DNA of 64,000 bases from Streptomyces mobaraensis (GTDB lineage Bacteria > Actinomycetota > Actinomycetes > Streptomycetales > Streptomycetaceae): assembly GCF_020099395.1 (NCBI RefSeq), contig NZ_CP083590.1, forward strand, positions 7,254,001 through 7,318,000, in the 5' to 3' direction. Both the position numbers and the translations under genes were made by a program. Under the pieces are notes generated by a model. The model saw only the letters and a list, made by a program, of their open reading frames with translations. It had not been told where the DNA came from and made no database searches. How positions within the stretch are numbered: the first letter of the stretch is position 1; each line of letters begins with the position of its first letter. Positions 18,172 through 26,469 of the stretch are shown piece by piece.

Positions 18172-19301
18172 GGCGGTTCGCCTTCCTGTCGTGTCGTCCC
18201 CCGTGGTGTGCCGGTGGTTGTCGCCTTCGTCTTCAGGGTGCCGGGTGGCGGGGGCGGGGGCCATGCGGGGCGTGTGCCCCGGATCCGCCGTACCCCTTCC
18301 TCCCGGCCCGTCGCCGACCCCACAGCCTCCAGAACCTCGTCCACCCCGATCCGCAGCAGCAGCGGGTCCGGGGCGCGCCCGTGGGGGTCGCCCGGCGGGC
18401 CCGGGTGCCACAGCGCCCGGTGGCGCGGGATCGGCGGCGGACCCCAGAGCGCGGGGGAGACGGGACCGAAGAGGGTGACGCTCGGCGTGGCGTGGGCCAC
18501 GGCCAGATGGGCGATGCCCGTGTCCCCGCTGACGACCGCCTCCGCCCCCGCGACGAGCGCCGACAGAGCGGCGAACGGCAGCCCGCCGGCCAGCGGACGC
18601 GCGCCCGCCACCGCCACCTCCCGTACGAGCTCCTCCTCCCCGGGCCCGCCCGTGACCACCACGTCGCGGCCCGCCGCGACGAGGGCGCGCACCACCGCCG
18701 CGCACCGCTCCGCCGGCCAGCGGCGGGCGGGCGAGGCCGCGCCGGGGTGCACGACCACCGCCCCGGGGGCCGGGGACGGGGCTTCCGGACGCGGCAGGGC
18801 CAGGTCGCCGGCGTCGGCCGGGACGCCGTAGGAGCGCAGCAGTCGGCACCAGCGCTCGCGCTCGTGTTCGTCCGCCCGCCAGGGCGGCCCGTCGATGTCG
18901 GGGGTGTCCGGGTGGGCGAACGCCAGCAGCCGCCCCGGCCGCAGCGCGGAGAGCAGCCGGTGGCTCGGCGGCCCGTTGCCGTGCAGGTCGACGGCCACCT
19001 CCGGCGGGCGGCCGGTCCAGGCGAGGGCGCCCGGCACGGCCCGTCCGGGCGCGGACGCCGGGAGCAGCCGGTCGACGGCGCCCGTGACGGCGGCGACGGG
19101 CGCGAGGTCCGCCGGCGCGGCGAGCACGATCTCGTGCTCCGGGTGCGCCCGGCGCAGCGCCCGCAGCGCGGGTACGCCCGCGAGCAGATCGCCGAGCCCC
19201 AGGGCGCGGAGCGCCAGCAGCCGGGGGCGCTCCGGCGGCGCGGCCGCGCCGGACGGCCGTACCACCCGCGAGCCGTGGCCCCCGGCCGGTCTCGCGCTCA
19301 C
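18168..19301 (-). CDS. Glycosyltransferase family 9 (heptosyltransferase type)
   Basis: A 377-residue GT-B protein. The N-terminus is RLLALRALGLGDLLAGVPAL, and the C-terminal donor domain contains VVVHPGAASPARRWP and SGDTGIAHLAVAHATPSVTLFG, the hallmark of ADP-heptose:LPS heptosyltransferases. It should transfer an ADP-heptose-derived sugar. GTG 19301 overlaps the HldE stop (GTGA), so it is translated with the heptose activator. A ~45-residue Pro/Thr-rich tail follows the fold. Confidence 0.88.
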   Translation of the reverse strand: MSARPAGGHGSRVVRPSGAAAPPERPRLLALRALGLGDLLAGVPALRALRRAHPEHEIVLAAPADLAPVAAVTGAVDRLLPASAPGRAVPGALAWTGRPPEVAVDLHGNGPPSHRLLSALRPGRLLAFAHPDTPDIDGPPWRADEHERERWCRLLRSYGVPADAGDLALPRPEAPSPAPGAVVVHPGAASPARRWPAERCAAVVRALVAAGRDVVVTGGPGEEELVREVAVAGARPLAGGLPFAALSALVAGAEAVVSGDTGIAHLAVAHATPSVTLFGPVSPALWGPPPIPRHRALWHPGPPGDPHGRAPDPLLLRIGVDEVLEAVGSATGREEGVRRIRGTRPAWPPPPPPGTLKTKATTTGTPRGTTRQEGEPP

Positions 19302-21244
19302 CGTCGCTCGTTCCGCGCGGGTCCCGTACGGCGGGAGGCACCGCCACGAGCACCGTGCCGGGCCCCCGGAGGGTCGACGACCGGGCCGTCTCCGGCACGC
19401 CCCGCCGCACGCGCACCGTCTCCCGCGCCGGCGCGGCCGGACATCCCGCCGCCTCCGGCAGCGTGCCCGCCCCCCGCTCCGCGCGCCGCGTCCGCGCCGA
19501 CGCCGCTCTCCGGCCGCCGGCCGCGAGCCGTGGCCGGGCCGGCACCCGGGCCCCCTACCGCCGCCGTGCTCGTGCCCGGTCCCGCACAGGTGCGCCCATT
19601 CGGTGCGCCTCCTGCCGGTGACCGGCCGGTGCCGGGTTCCGGGCCCCCGGTCGCGGTTCCGCCCCGGCCGGCGTGGGCCGAAGCCGCGTCGGGACGCCGG
19701 GCGTCCGGGGCTTCCGCCGTCACCGCGTCCGTGGCCGGCCCCGCGCCCACCGACGCGTCCGGAGGGCTCCCCGCCCGTGCCGCGCCTCCGGCCGTGGCCG
19801 CGCGCACGGCACCGGCGGCCGGCGGACGGTCCGTCCCGTTGGCCGGGCGCCGGGGGCCCCCGCGCTCCGCGCACGAAGCCGCCCGTGTCGCCAGCAGCGT
19901 GCTGGAGCGGCCGTCCAGGTAGGGGAGGAGGACGGCCTGGCCGCCCCAGGAGGCGAGTTGGGGGGCCTCCGGAAGCTGTTCGACGGCGTAGTCGCCGCCC
20001 TTGACCCAGATGTGCGGGCGGAGTTCGGAGAGGAGGGCCTCGGGGGTGTCCTCGTCGAAGACGGCGACCGCGTCGACGCACTGGAGGGCGCGGAGGACCC
20101 TGATGCGGTCGTGCAGGGGGTTGATCGGGCGGCCGTCGCCCTTGCGGCGGTGGACGGAGGCGTCCGAGTTGAGGCAGACGATCAGGCAGTCGCCGATGCC
20201 CCGGGCCTGCTGGAGCAGGCTGACGTGGCCGGCGTGCAGCAGGTCGAAGCAGCCGCCCGCCGCCACGACCGTGCCGCCCGCCGCGCGGACCCGGCGGGCC
20301 AGGCGCAGCGCGTCGGTGTCCGTGCCGCCGGCGAACGGCGGGGCCGGGCTGGGGCCGCCGGACACCGCGCGCGGGCCGCCCTCCGCCACATAGCGGGTGG
20401 CCGCCGACACCGCCTCCTGGACGGCCTCGGCGGGCAGGGCGCCGTCGCCGAGCAGGCCCGCGGCCGTCGCGGCGAAGCAGTCCCCGGCGCCGCACGCGTC
20501 GCCGCTGTGCCGGGCGGCGGTCGGCACCAGCAGCGGGCTGTCGCCCTGCGAGAGCAGCGCGCCGCGCCCGCCGAGGGTGACCGCGACGCTCACCGCGTGC
20601 CAGCGGCGGACGAGTTCGGCCGCCGTGCGGGCGATCGCGCCCAGGGCGTCGCCATCGGTGTCGGCCGTTTCCGAGGCGAACCGGCGGGCCTCCTCGCCGG
20701 TCGGCGTCACCAGCCGCGCGCCGCGCACCGGCGGCCGGCCGCGCGGGTGCGGGTCCCAGACCAGGGCGGTGTGCGGCGCCCGGGCGGCGAGCGTGTCCCG
20801 GAGGACGTCGGCCGTGCCCCGGGCGTAGTCGGCGACGAGGATCGCGTGGGCCTCCGCGACGGCCTCCAGGGCCCGCTCGGTGACGCCGGCCGCGCGGCCG
20901 GCCCCCCGGTCGAGCCGGACGACGGGCCGGCCGCCCGCCATCACCCGGGTCTTCTCCGGCAGTGGCCCGTCCGCCGGCAGGGGGACCAACCGGAGCCAGG
21001 GTTCGAGGAGTTCGCGCACCTGGCGGGCGGCCGGGTCCGTGCCCAGGGGCGTGACCAGCGTGACGGGCCGGCCCGCCCGCGCCGCCAGGTAGGCGGCCAG
21101 CGCGGCGCCGCCCGGCCGCAGCCGCTCCTCGCAGTCGTCCAGCACCGGGACGGGCGCGTCCGGCGCGAGCCGGTCCGCGGTGCCGGCCAGGTCGCGGTCG
21201 AGCAGCGCGTCGCCGACGACCAGCAGGGGGGTCCGGGGCGTCAT
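19298..21244 (-). CDS. hldE: Bifunctional heptose 7-phosphate kinase / heptose 1-phosphate nucleotidyltransferase with long disordered tail
   Basis: A 648-residue protein. Residues 1-310 form a PfkB-type kinase (GDACGAGDCFAATAAG near 248-263, with the catalytic Asp at 255). Residues 325-460 form a nucleotidyltransferase with the HxGH-type motif GCFDLLHAGH (331-340). Together they turn heptose 7-phosphate into an activated heptose, as in HldE/RfaE. Residues 461-648 are a low-complexity Ala/Gly/Pro/Arg tail absent from normal HldE (about 470 residues). The ATG at 21244 has GGGAG 5 nt upstream. It is followed by a coupled GT9 gene and preceded 33 bp upstream by gmhA. Confidence 0.9.
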   Translation of the reverse strand: MTPRTPLLVVGDALLDRDLAGTADRLAPDAPVPVLDDCEERLRPGGAALAAYLAARAGRPVTLVTPLGTDPAARQVRELLEPWLRLVPLPADGPLPEKTRVMAGGRPVVRLDRGAGRAAGVTERALEAVAEAHAILVADYARGTADVLRDTLAARAPHTALVWDPHPRGRPPVRGARLVTPTGEEARRFASETADTDGDALGAIARTAAELVRRWHAVSVAVTLGGRGALLSQGDSPLLVPTAARHSGDACGAGDCFAATAAGLLGDGALPAEAVQEAVSAATRYVAEGGPRAVSGGPSPAPPFAGGTDTDALRLARRVRAAGGTVVAAGGCFDLLHAGHVSLLQQARGIGDCLIVCLNSDASVHRRKGDGRPINPLHDRIRVLRALQCVDAVAVFDEDTPEALLSELRPHIWVKGGDYAVEQLPEAPQLASWGGQAVLLPYLDGRSSTLLATRAASCAERGGPRRPANGTDRPPAAGAVRAATAGGAARAGSPPDASVGAGPATDAVTAEAPDARRPDAASAHAGRGGTATGGPEPGTGRSPAGGAPNGRTCAGPGTSTAAVGGPGAGPATARGRRPESGVGADAARGAGGGHAAGGGGMSGRAGAGDGARAAGRAGDGPVVDPPGARHGARGGASRRTGPARNERR

Positions 21245-21277
21245 GGGGGCTCCCAACTGTCGTTCCGCAGCGGTGTC

Positions 21278-21880
21278 CTACGGGCTCGTCGCCAGCGCCG
21301 CGTCGAACGCGGCGCACAGCAGGTGCACCGCCACCAGGTGCAGTTCCTGGACGTTCGCCGTCGTCCCCGCCGCCACGCACAGCCGGTCGTGGCCGGCCTC
21401 CGCCAGCGGGTTGGGGGCCGGGCCGGTCAGCGACCACACCTCCATGGCGGAGGCGCGGCCCGCCGCCGCGGCGGCCAGCAGGTTGGGGCTGGCCCCGCTC
21501 GTCGACAGCAGGACCAGCACGTCGCCGGGGCGCGCGTGCGCCCGCACCTGGCGGGCGAACAGCTCGTCCGGGCCGTAGTCGTTGACGATCGCCGTGCAGC
21601 TGGAGGTGTCGGCGTGCAGCGCGATGGCCGAGAACGGCGGCCGGTCGTCGCGGTAGCGGCCGACCAGCTCGGCGGTCAGGTGCTGCGCCTGGGCGGCGCT
21701 GCCGCCGTTGCCGGCGGCCAGCAGCCGGCCGCCAGCGGACAGCACCCCGGCCAGCCGCCGGCCCCAGCGCTCGGCGACGGCCGCCTGCTCCGCGCGGAAC
21801 AGCTCCAGGGCCGACAGCAGCCGGCCGCAGTGGTCGCCGCCTGTGGTGTCCGGCGGCCGTACGGTACGGGTGACGGTCAT
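21278..21880 (-). CDS. gmhA: Phosphoheptose isomerase (SIS domain)
   Basis: A 200-residue SIS-domain protein. The nucleotide-free sugar-phosphate pocket motifs are AAGNGGSAAQAQHLTAELVG (about 55-74) and STSGASPNLL (about 125-134). It converts sedoheptulose 7-phosphate to D-glycero-D-manno-heptose 7-phosphate, the first step of heptose activation. Its ATG overlaps the stop of the GT4 gene (ATGA). The combination with HldE and GmhB in one operon makes this assignment strong. Confidence 0.9.
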   Translation of the reverse strand: MTVTRTVRPPDTTGGDHCGRLLSALELFRAEQAAVAERWGRRLAGVLSAGGRLLAAGNGGSAAQAQHLTAELVGRYRDDRPPFSAIALHADTSSCTAIVNDYGPDELFARQVRAHARPGDVLVLLSTSGASPNLLAAAAAGRASAMEVWSLTGPAPNPLAEAGHDRLCVAAGTTANVQELHLVAVHLLCAAFDAALATSP

Positions 21881-23115
21881 CGCACACCTCCCGATCCCGA
21901 GGCGACGGGGGCCGGTTCGGCGACCCGGTCCGCGACCCGTTCGTAGACCCGTTCGACGCCTTCCGCGACGGTCTCCCAGCCGTACCGGGCGACCGCCCGG
22001 GCCCGCCCCTCGCGGCCGTACGCCGCGATCCGCTCGGGATCGGCGAGCAACCCGGTCACGGCGTCGGCCAGTTCGACGTGCTTCCCCGGCGGGACCAGCA
22101 GCCCGGTCGTGCCGTGCGCCACCGTGTCGCGGTGCCCGCCCACGTCCGTGGCCACCACCGGGACGCCGCAGGCCATCGCCTCCAGCGGCACGATGCCGAA
22201 CGGCTCGTACACCGGGGTACAGAGCACGATGTCGGCGCTGCGGATCAGCGCGGGCATCTCCTCGTGCGGTACGCAGCCCAGCAGCACCAGCCGGTCGGCG
22301 ACCCGCAGCCGGCGGGCCAGGCCCAGCAGCCGTACCGCCTCCGGATCCTTCAGCAGCCCGTCGACGGGCGGCCCGCCGGCCACCACCAACTCGGCGTCGG
22401 GGATGCGCTGGAGTGCCTTCAGGGCCAGGTCGACGCCCTTGCGGGGGACGAGCCGGCCGACCACCAGCAGCCGGTGCCGGGCCCGGCGGGCCGGGGTCAG
22501 CGCGACCCGGCCGCGGGCCGAGAAGTGCTCGGTGTCCACGCCGCACGGCACCACCGAGCAGCGGTCCCGGGCGACGCCCATCAGCTCCAGCTCGTCCACC
22601 TCGTCGGAACAGGTGGCCAGGATCCGCGCGCAGGACGCGCCGATGGTCCGCTCCACCTCCAGCCGCTCCGGCGGGCTGGTGTCCGCCTTGCCCTGGTGCC
22701 GCCGCTTCACCGTGCCCAGCGCGTGGTACGTCTGGACGACGGGCACCCCGAGCCCGTGCGTGCCCATCAGTGCCACCAGGCCGGACATCCAGAAGTGGGC
22801 GTGCACCACGTCCGGCCGGTCGTGCCGCCAGGCCCGGGCCACGTGCCCGCCGAAGTGCGGCATGTGGGCCAGCAGCCGGTCCTTGGGCACGTACCGGTCG
22901 GGGCCGGCGCGGACGTGTTCCACCACCGCGCCGGACGGCAGCGGCACCCGGTCCGGCGATGTCGCGTCCTCCCGCCGCGTGTAGACGGTCACCTCGTGGC
23001 CGCGCTCGGCGAGCAGGTCCGCCAGCCGCGCCACGTAGACGTTCTGGCCCCCCGCGTCGGGGCCGCCGAGCGCGGCGAGCGGGCTCGCGTGCTCGGACAC
23101 CATGGCGATCCTCAT
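21877..23115 (-). CDS. Family 4 glycosyltransferase
   Basis: A 412-residue GT-B retaining glycosyltransferase. The N-terminus MRIAMVSEHASPLAALGG and the glycine-rich GGPDAGGQNVYVA are acceptor-domain features shared with sucrose-phosphate-synthase/MshA-like enzymes. The donor domain contains LVVGRLVPRKGVDLALKAL and the E-x7-E motif in CTPVYEPFGIVPLEAMACG. An AGGAGG site precedes the ATG, which overlaps the upstream stop by 4 bp. The donor is unknown. It belongs to the heptose operon. Confidence 0.9.
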   Translation of the reverse strand: MRIAMVSEHASPLAALGGPDAGGQNVYVARLADLLAERGHEVTVYTRREDATSPDRVPLPSGAVVEHVRAGPDRYVPKDRLLAHMPHFGGHVARAWRHDRPDVVHAHFWMSGLVALMGTHGLGVPVVQTYHALGTVKRRHQGKADTSPPERLEVERTIGASCARILATCSDEVDELELMGVARDRCSVVPCGVDTEHFSARGRVALTPARRARHRLLVVGRLVPRKGVDLALKALQRIPDAELVVAGGPPVDGLLKDPEAVRLLGLARRLRVADRLVLLGCVPHEEMPALIRSADIVLCTPVYEPFGIVPLEAMACGVPVVATDVGGHRDTVAHGTTGLLVPPGKHVELADAVTGLLADPERIAAYGREGRARAVARYGWETVAEGVERVYERVADRVAEPAPVASGSGGVR

Positions 23116-24074
23116 CGCGTCACCTCCTTGATCAACCGGTCCCAGTCGTCCAGGAACCGGGGCAGCCCGTACCGGGCCAGGGCCGCCTTCCGGGCCGCGC
23201 GGCCCGTCTCGCGGGCCAGCTCCGGTTCGGCGACGAAGCCGCGGACGGCGTCGTGCAGCACGTCCAACCGGTTGGACAGCACCCCCGCGCCCGGCGGCAC
23301 CGCCTCGCACGCCTCGGTGGTGGCCAGTGCCACCACCGGCATGCCGAGGTGCATCGCCTCCAGCAGCGACAGGCCCAGCGACGTCCAGCGGACCGGGTGC
23401 AGGTACACCCGGCGCTCGGCCAGGGCGTGGTGCAGGGCGCTCTGGACGAGCTCCCGGCCCCGGCAGCGCTCCTCCGGGACGCCCAGCTCCGCGGCGATCC
23501 CCTCCGTCCCCATGCCGAACACGTCCAGCGGGGCGGCCTCGGAGAAGTACGGGAGCAGGTCCGTGCCGGTGGTCCGGCCGCGCCGCAGGGGCTCGTTGAC
23601 GACCACGGCGGCCCGCTCCAGCCGGCCCGTCCACAGCGGGCCGGGGTCGACGATGCCGTGCTCGATGACGGCGGTGGGCGTCGTCCCGCAGTCCCACATC
23701 AGCCGGTTGAAGTGCGTGACGTGGACGACCGTCAGCTCCGGGCGGTCCGCGGCCGGGTGCCGGGTGTCCGGGACCGGCCCGCCCGGCGCGTTGTGCTCCA
23801 GGTAGACCGTGGGGACGTCGGCGCCCGGCCGGCGGCCCAGCCACTCCCGGGCCAGCTCGATCTCGTGCGGGCGTTGCAGGACCAGCAGGTCCACGTCCGT
23901 TTCCCGGAGCTCCGCCGGGGGCACCTCGACGACCGACTCCGGCCAGTCGAAGGTGGCCGCCCGGCCCAGCCCGTCCGGGCCGTGGTCCGGCGTCACCGGC
24001 ACCAGGTAGGTGTGCGGGCCCTGGACGAACGCCGTCGTCCACGAGCCGTGCACGTGCCATAGCAGGATCCTCAT
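23112..24074 (-). CDS. GT-B-like glycosyltransferase of the heptose operon
   Basis: A 320-residue protein starting MRILLWHVHGSWTTAFVQG. The C-terminal half has a family-1/4-like donor site (LHPVRWTSLGLSLLEAMHLG, then PVVALATTEACEAVPPGAG). The N-terminal domain is short and diverged. It probably transfers a sugar onto the glycoconjugate made by this operon. The start overlaps the stop of the GT9 gene upstream by 4 bp. Confidence 0.8.
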   Translation of the reverse strand: MRILLWHVHGSWTTAFVQGPHTYLVPVTPDHGPDGLGRAATFDWPESVVEVPPAELRETDVDLLVLQRPHEIELAREWLGRRPGADVPTVYLEHNAPGGPVPDTRHPAADRPELTVVHVTHFNRLMWDCGTTPTAVIEHGIVDPGPLWTGRLERAAVVVNEPLRRGRTTGTDLLPYFSEAAPLDVFGMGTEGIAAELGVPEERCRGRELVQSALHHALAERRVYLHPVRWTSLGLSLLEAMHLGMPVVALATTEACEAVPPGAGVLSNRLDVLHDAVRGFVAEPELARETGRAARKAALARYGLPRFLDDWDRLIKEVTR

Positions 24075-25135
24075 GGCGTTCGCTCCGTCCGTTCCGTCGG
24101 ATGGGTCCCTCGCGGGGGCTCCAGGCCGGGCGTGCGCCCGGTCAGCTTCTCCACGGCGGCCAGCACGTCCTCGGGGGACACCCCGTTCAGGCACGGGTGG
24201 CCGGGCACCGGACACTCCCGGGCCCTGCTGCCCGCGCAGGGCGCCCGCTCGTCCCCGAGCAGCACGTGCGGCACCCCGTACGGCGCCCAGCGCTCGGCCG
24301 GCACAACCGGGGCGAACAGGCACACCACCGGCGTGCCCACGGCCGCCGCCAGGTGCGCCGGGCCGGTGTTGCCCACCACGACGGCGGCGGCCCGCGCCAG
24401 CACCCCGGCCAGCTCGGCCGGACCGGTCCGCCCGCCCAGGTCGAGGGCGACGCCGCCGGCGACCGCCGCGGTCAGCTCCCGTTCCCCGGCGCCGCCGGTG
24501 ACCACCACCCGGTAGCCGGCCCGGGTCAGCGACCGGACCGCCGCCGCGCACCGGTCGCCGCTCCAGCGGCGGGCGGGCACGGCGGCGCCGGGATGCACGA
24601 CGATGTAGCCGGACCCGTCCCGCAACTCCGGGAGCGGTTCCGGCGGTTCCCGGACGGCGAGCCGCCCGTCGTCCCCCTCCGGCAGCCGGAAGCCGGCCGC
24701 CTCGGCGAGGTCCAGCGCGGCGGCCGCCTCGTGCCGGCGCGGCCCCCGCCGGTGCCGTACGTCCAGGAGGGCGCCCGGATAGTCGACGGAGTCCGCCGCG
24801 AGACGCTCCACCCCGGCGAGCCGCAGCAGCAGGGCCAGGGGCAGCGGGCTCTGGTGGAACGAGGTGAGGATCAGGCCGACGTCCGGCGGGTCCGCGGCGA
24901 TCCGCCCGACGAACGCCTCGACGTCCGCCCGCTCCACCGCCGGCGGCTCGAACCCCACCCACGGCGCGTCCCACACCACCACCTCGTCCACGCCGGGCAG
25001 CATCCGCGCGGCGGGCGCGCCGCGCGGCCCGCACAGCAGCGTCGTCCGCTCGGCCCCGGCGGCGACGGCCCGCACCGCGGGACCGGCGAGCAGGACGTCC
25101 CCGAAACTGTCGAGACGGGCTACGAGCGCTTTCAC
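24071..25135 (-). CDS. Glycosyltransferase family 9 (second heptosyltransferase type)
   Basis: A 354-residue GT9 protein. MKALVARLDSFGDVLLAGPA opens the acceptor domain. The donor domain has YIVVHPGAAVPARRWSGDR and GNTGPAHLAAAVGTPVVCLF. Near residue 310 is a cysteine-bearing segment CAGSRARECPVPGHPCLNG, also seen in other GT9 proteins. It should add a heptose or related sugar. GTG 25135 overlaps the GmhB stop (GTGA). Confidence 0.89.
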   Translation of the reverse strand: MKALVARLDSFGDVLLAGPAVRAVAAGAERTTLLCGPRGAPAARMLPGVDEVVVWDAPWVGFEPPAVERADVEAFVGRIAADPPDVGLILTSFHQSPLPLALLLRLAGVERLAADSVDYPGALLDVRHRRGPRRHEAAAALDLAEAAGFRLPEGDDGRLAVREPPEPLPELRDGSGYIVVHPGAAVPARRWSGDRCAAAVRSLTRAGYRVVVTGGAGERELTAAVAGGVALDLGGRTGPAELAGVLARAAAVVVGNTGPAHLAAAVGTPVVCLFAPVVPAERWAPYGVPHVLLGDERAPCAGSRARECPVPGHPCLNGVSPEDVLAAVEKLTGRTPGLEPPRGTHPTERTERTP

Positions 25136-26469
25136 GGCCGGCCCCCTTCCGCCGGGTCCGGGGCGCCTGCACGGGTGGGCCGTCCCGCTCCCGTGGCCGG
25201 CGACGTCGCTCCGGCCCCGAGGCCCGGCCGCCGGACGGCGCGGACGCTGTCGTCGCCGGGATCCTGGGCCGGTCCGCCGGAGCCGGCCGACCCGCCCGCG
25301 ACCGGCCCGCCCGCGACCGGCCCGCCCGCGACCGGCCCGCCCGCGGCCGGCCGGGGCGCGACGGTGCGGGCCGCGTCACCGCCACCCGGCGCGGGCGTGG
25401 TGCGGCCGGTCTCCGGGTGGGCGGCGGGGTGTCCGTGGGGGCCGGGGTCGTCGGCGTTCTTGCCGGTCGGTGGGGTGGCGGGTGAACCGGTCGGCGCTTC
25501 CGGGCGGAGAGTGGTCGGACGGGTGTACGGGTGTCCGTGCCGACCCGAGGCGCCGGGAGCCTCGCCGGGCGCGCGCCCGGGCCCGGTCCCGTCGCCGTGG
25601 CGGAGCGCGGCGCCGGGCGTTCCGGCGTCAGCGTCGCCGCCCATTACGCCCGGCGTGGCCGGGTGCAGGCCCCGGCGGAGCGGAGACCCGGACGGCTCAC
25701 GGACGCTCACGGCACCGCGCGGTTCACGGTTCACCGTGGCCGGGAGCGCTTTGCGTACGGCTCGGACGCGGGCGGTCCCGCTTCCGCCCGTGCCGTCGGC
25801 ACCGCCGCCCGCGGCTCGGGGCCCCGTACCGGGCGGGATGCCGCTGCCGGAGGCCGTGCGGGAGGGGCCCGGGGCGCCGGTGGTGGCGGGGGAGACGGGG
25901 GAGGCCGCCGGGGTTTCGGCGGCAGTCGTGCCGCCGCCCGTGCGGCGCGCGAGCGCGAGCCGTACCGCCGCCGGCAGGTCCGGCGCCCAGCACGCCGCCC
26001 GCGCCACCTCCTCCAGCCGCGTCGCCCGCGTCGGGACGAGGACGCCCGAGGCGCCGGCCGCCACCGCCGCGTCCATGTCGCTGCCGATGTCGCCGATGAC
26101 GACGCAGTCCTCGGGGTCGACGCCCAGCGTGCGGGCGGCCGTCAGGACCAGGCCCGGGGCGGGCTTGCGGCAGGGGCAGCCGTCGTGGGGGCCGTGCGGG
26201 CAGACCGCCCAGACGTCGAACCGGCCGAGGAGCCGTTCGACGCGTGCGTTCACCCGGTCGACCTGGGCCGGCGTCAACAGGCCGCGCGCCACGCCCGACT
26301 GGTTGCTGATCACCCCGAGGGGCACGCCCAGCCGCCGCAGCAGGGACACGGCCTGCCGGGCGCCGGGGGCGGGGACGACCCGGGCCGGGTCGCCGTTGTA
26401 GGGCACGTCGCGGACCAGCGTGCCGTCCCGGTCGAACAGCACGGCGGCCGGGAGCCGGTCGGCGGTCAT
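25132..26469 (-). CDS. gmhB: Heptose 1,7-bisphosphate phosphatase (HAD-IIIA) with long disordered tail
   Basis: Residues 1-177 are a GmhB-type HAD-IIIA phosphatase: motif I FDRDGTLVRD (12-21), motif II ISNQSG, the zinc loop CPHGPHDGCPC (90-100), the RKPAPG lysine and GDIGSDMDAAVAAG. It removes the C7 phosphate between the two HldE steps. Residues 178-445 are low-complexity, rich in Gly/Pro/Ala/Thr/Arg, and include four 5-residue repeats encoded by 15-bp units. The family is normally about 190 residues, so the tail more than doubles it. It overlaps its neighbours by 4 bp on both sides. Confidence 0.9.
   Translation of the reverse strand: MTADRLPAAVLFDRDGTLVRDVPYNGDPARVVPAPGARQAVSLLRRLGVPLGVISNQSGVARGLLTPAQVDRVNARVERLLGRFDVWAVCPHGPHDGCPCRKPAPGLVLTAARTLGVDPEDCVVIGDIGSDMDAAVAAGASGVLVPTRATRLEEVARAACWAPDLPAAVRLALARRTGGGTTAAETPAASPVSPATTGAPGPSRTASGSGIPPGTGPRAAGGGADGTGGSGTARVRAVRKALPATVNREPRGAVSVREPSGSPLRRGLHPATPGVMGGDADAGTPGAALRHGDGTGPGRAPGEAPGASGRHGHPYTRPTTLRPEAPTGSPATPPTGKNADDPGPHGHPAAHPETGRTTPAPGGGDAARTVAPRPAAGGPVAGGPVAGGPVAGGSAGSGGPAQDPGDDSVRAVRRPGLGAGATSPATGAGRPTRAGAPDPAEGGRP
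25291..25350. repeat. 15-bp tandem repeat inside gmhB tail
   Basis: Four consecutive copies of CCCGCCCGCGACCGG; the last differs by one base. They encode repeated VAGGP on the leftward strand. The period is a multiple of three, so copy-number change would keep the frame. Confidence 0.9.

Noticed and set aside
16446..19922. A rightward open frame of 1158 codons
   Set aside because: It crosses the MFS gene in another frame and lies antisense to the GT9 and HldE genes; composition is Arg/Pro-rich with no domain.
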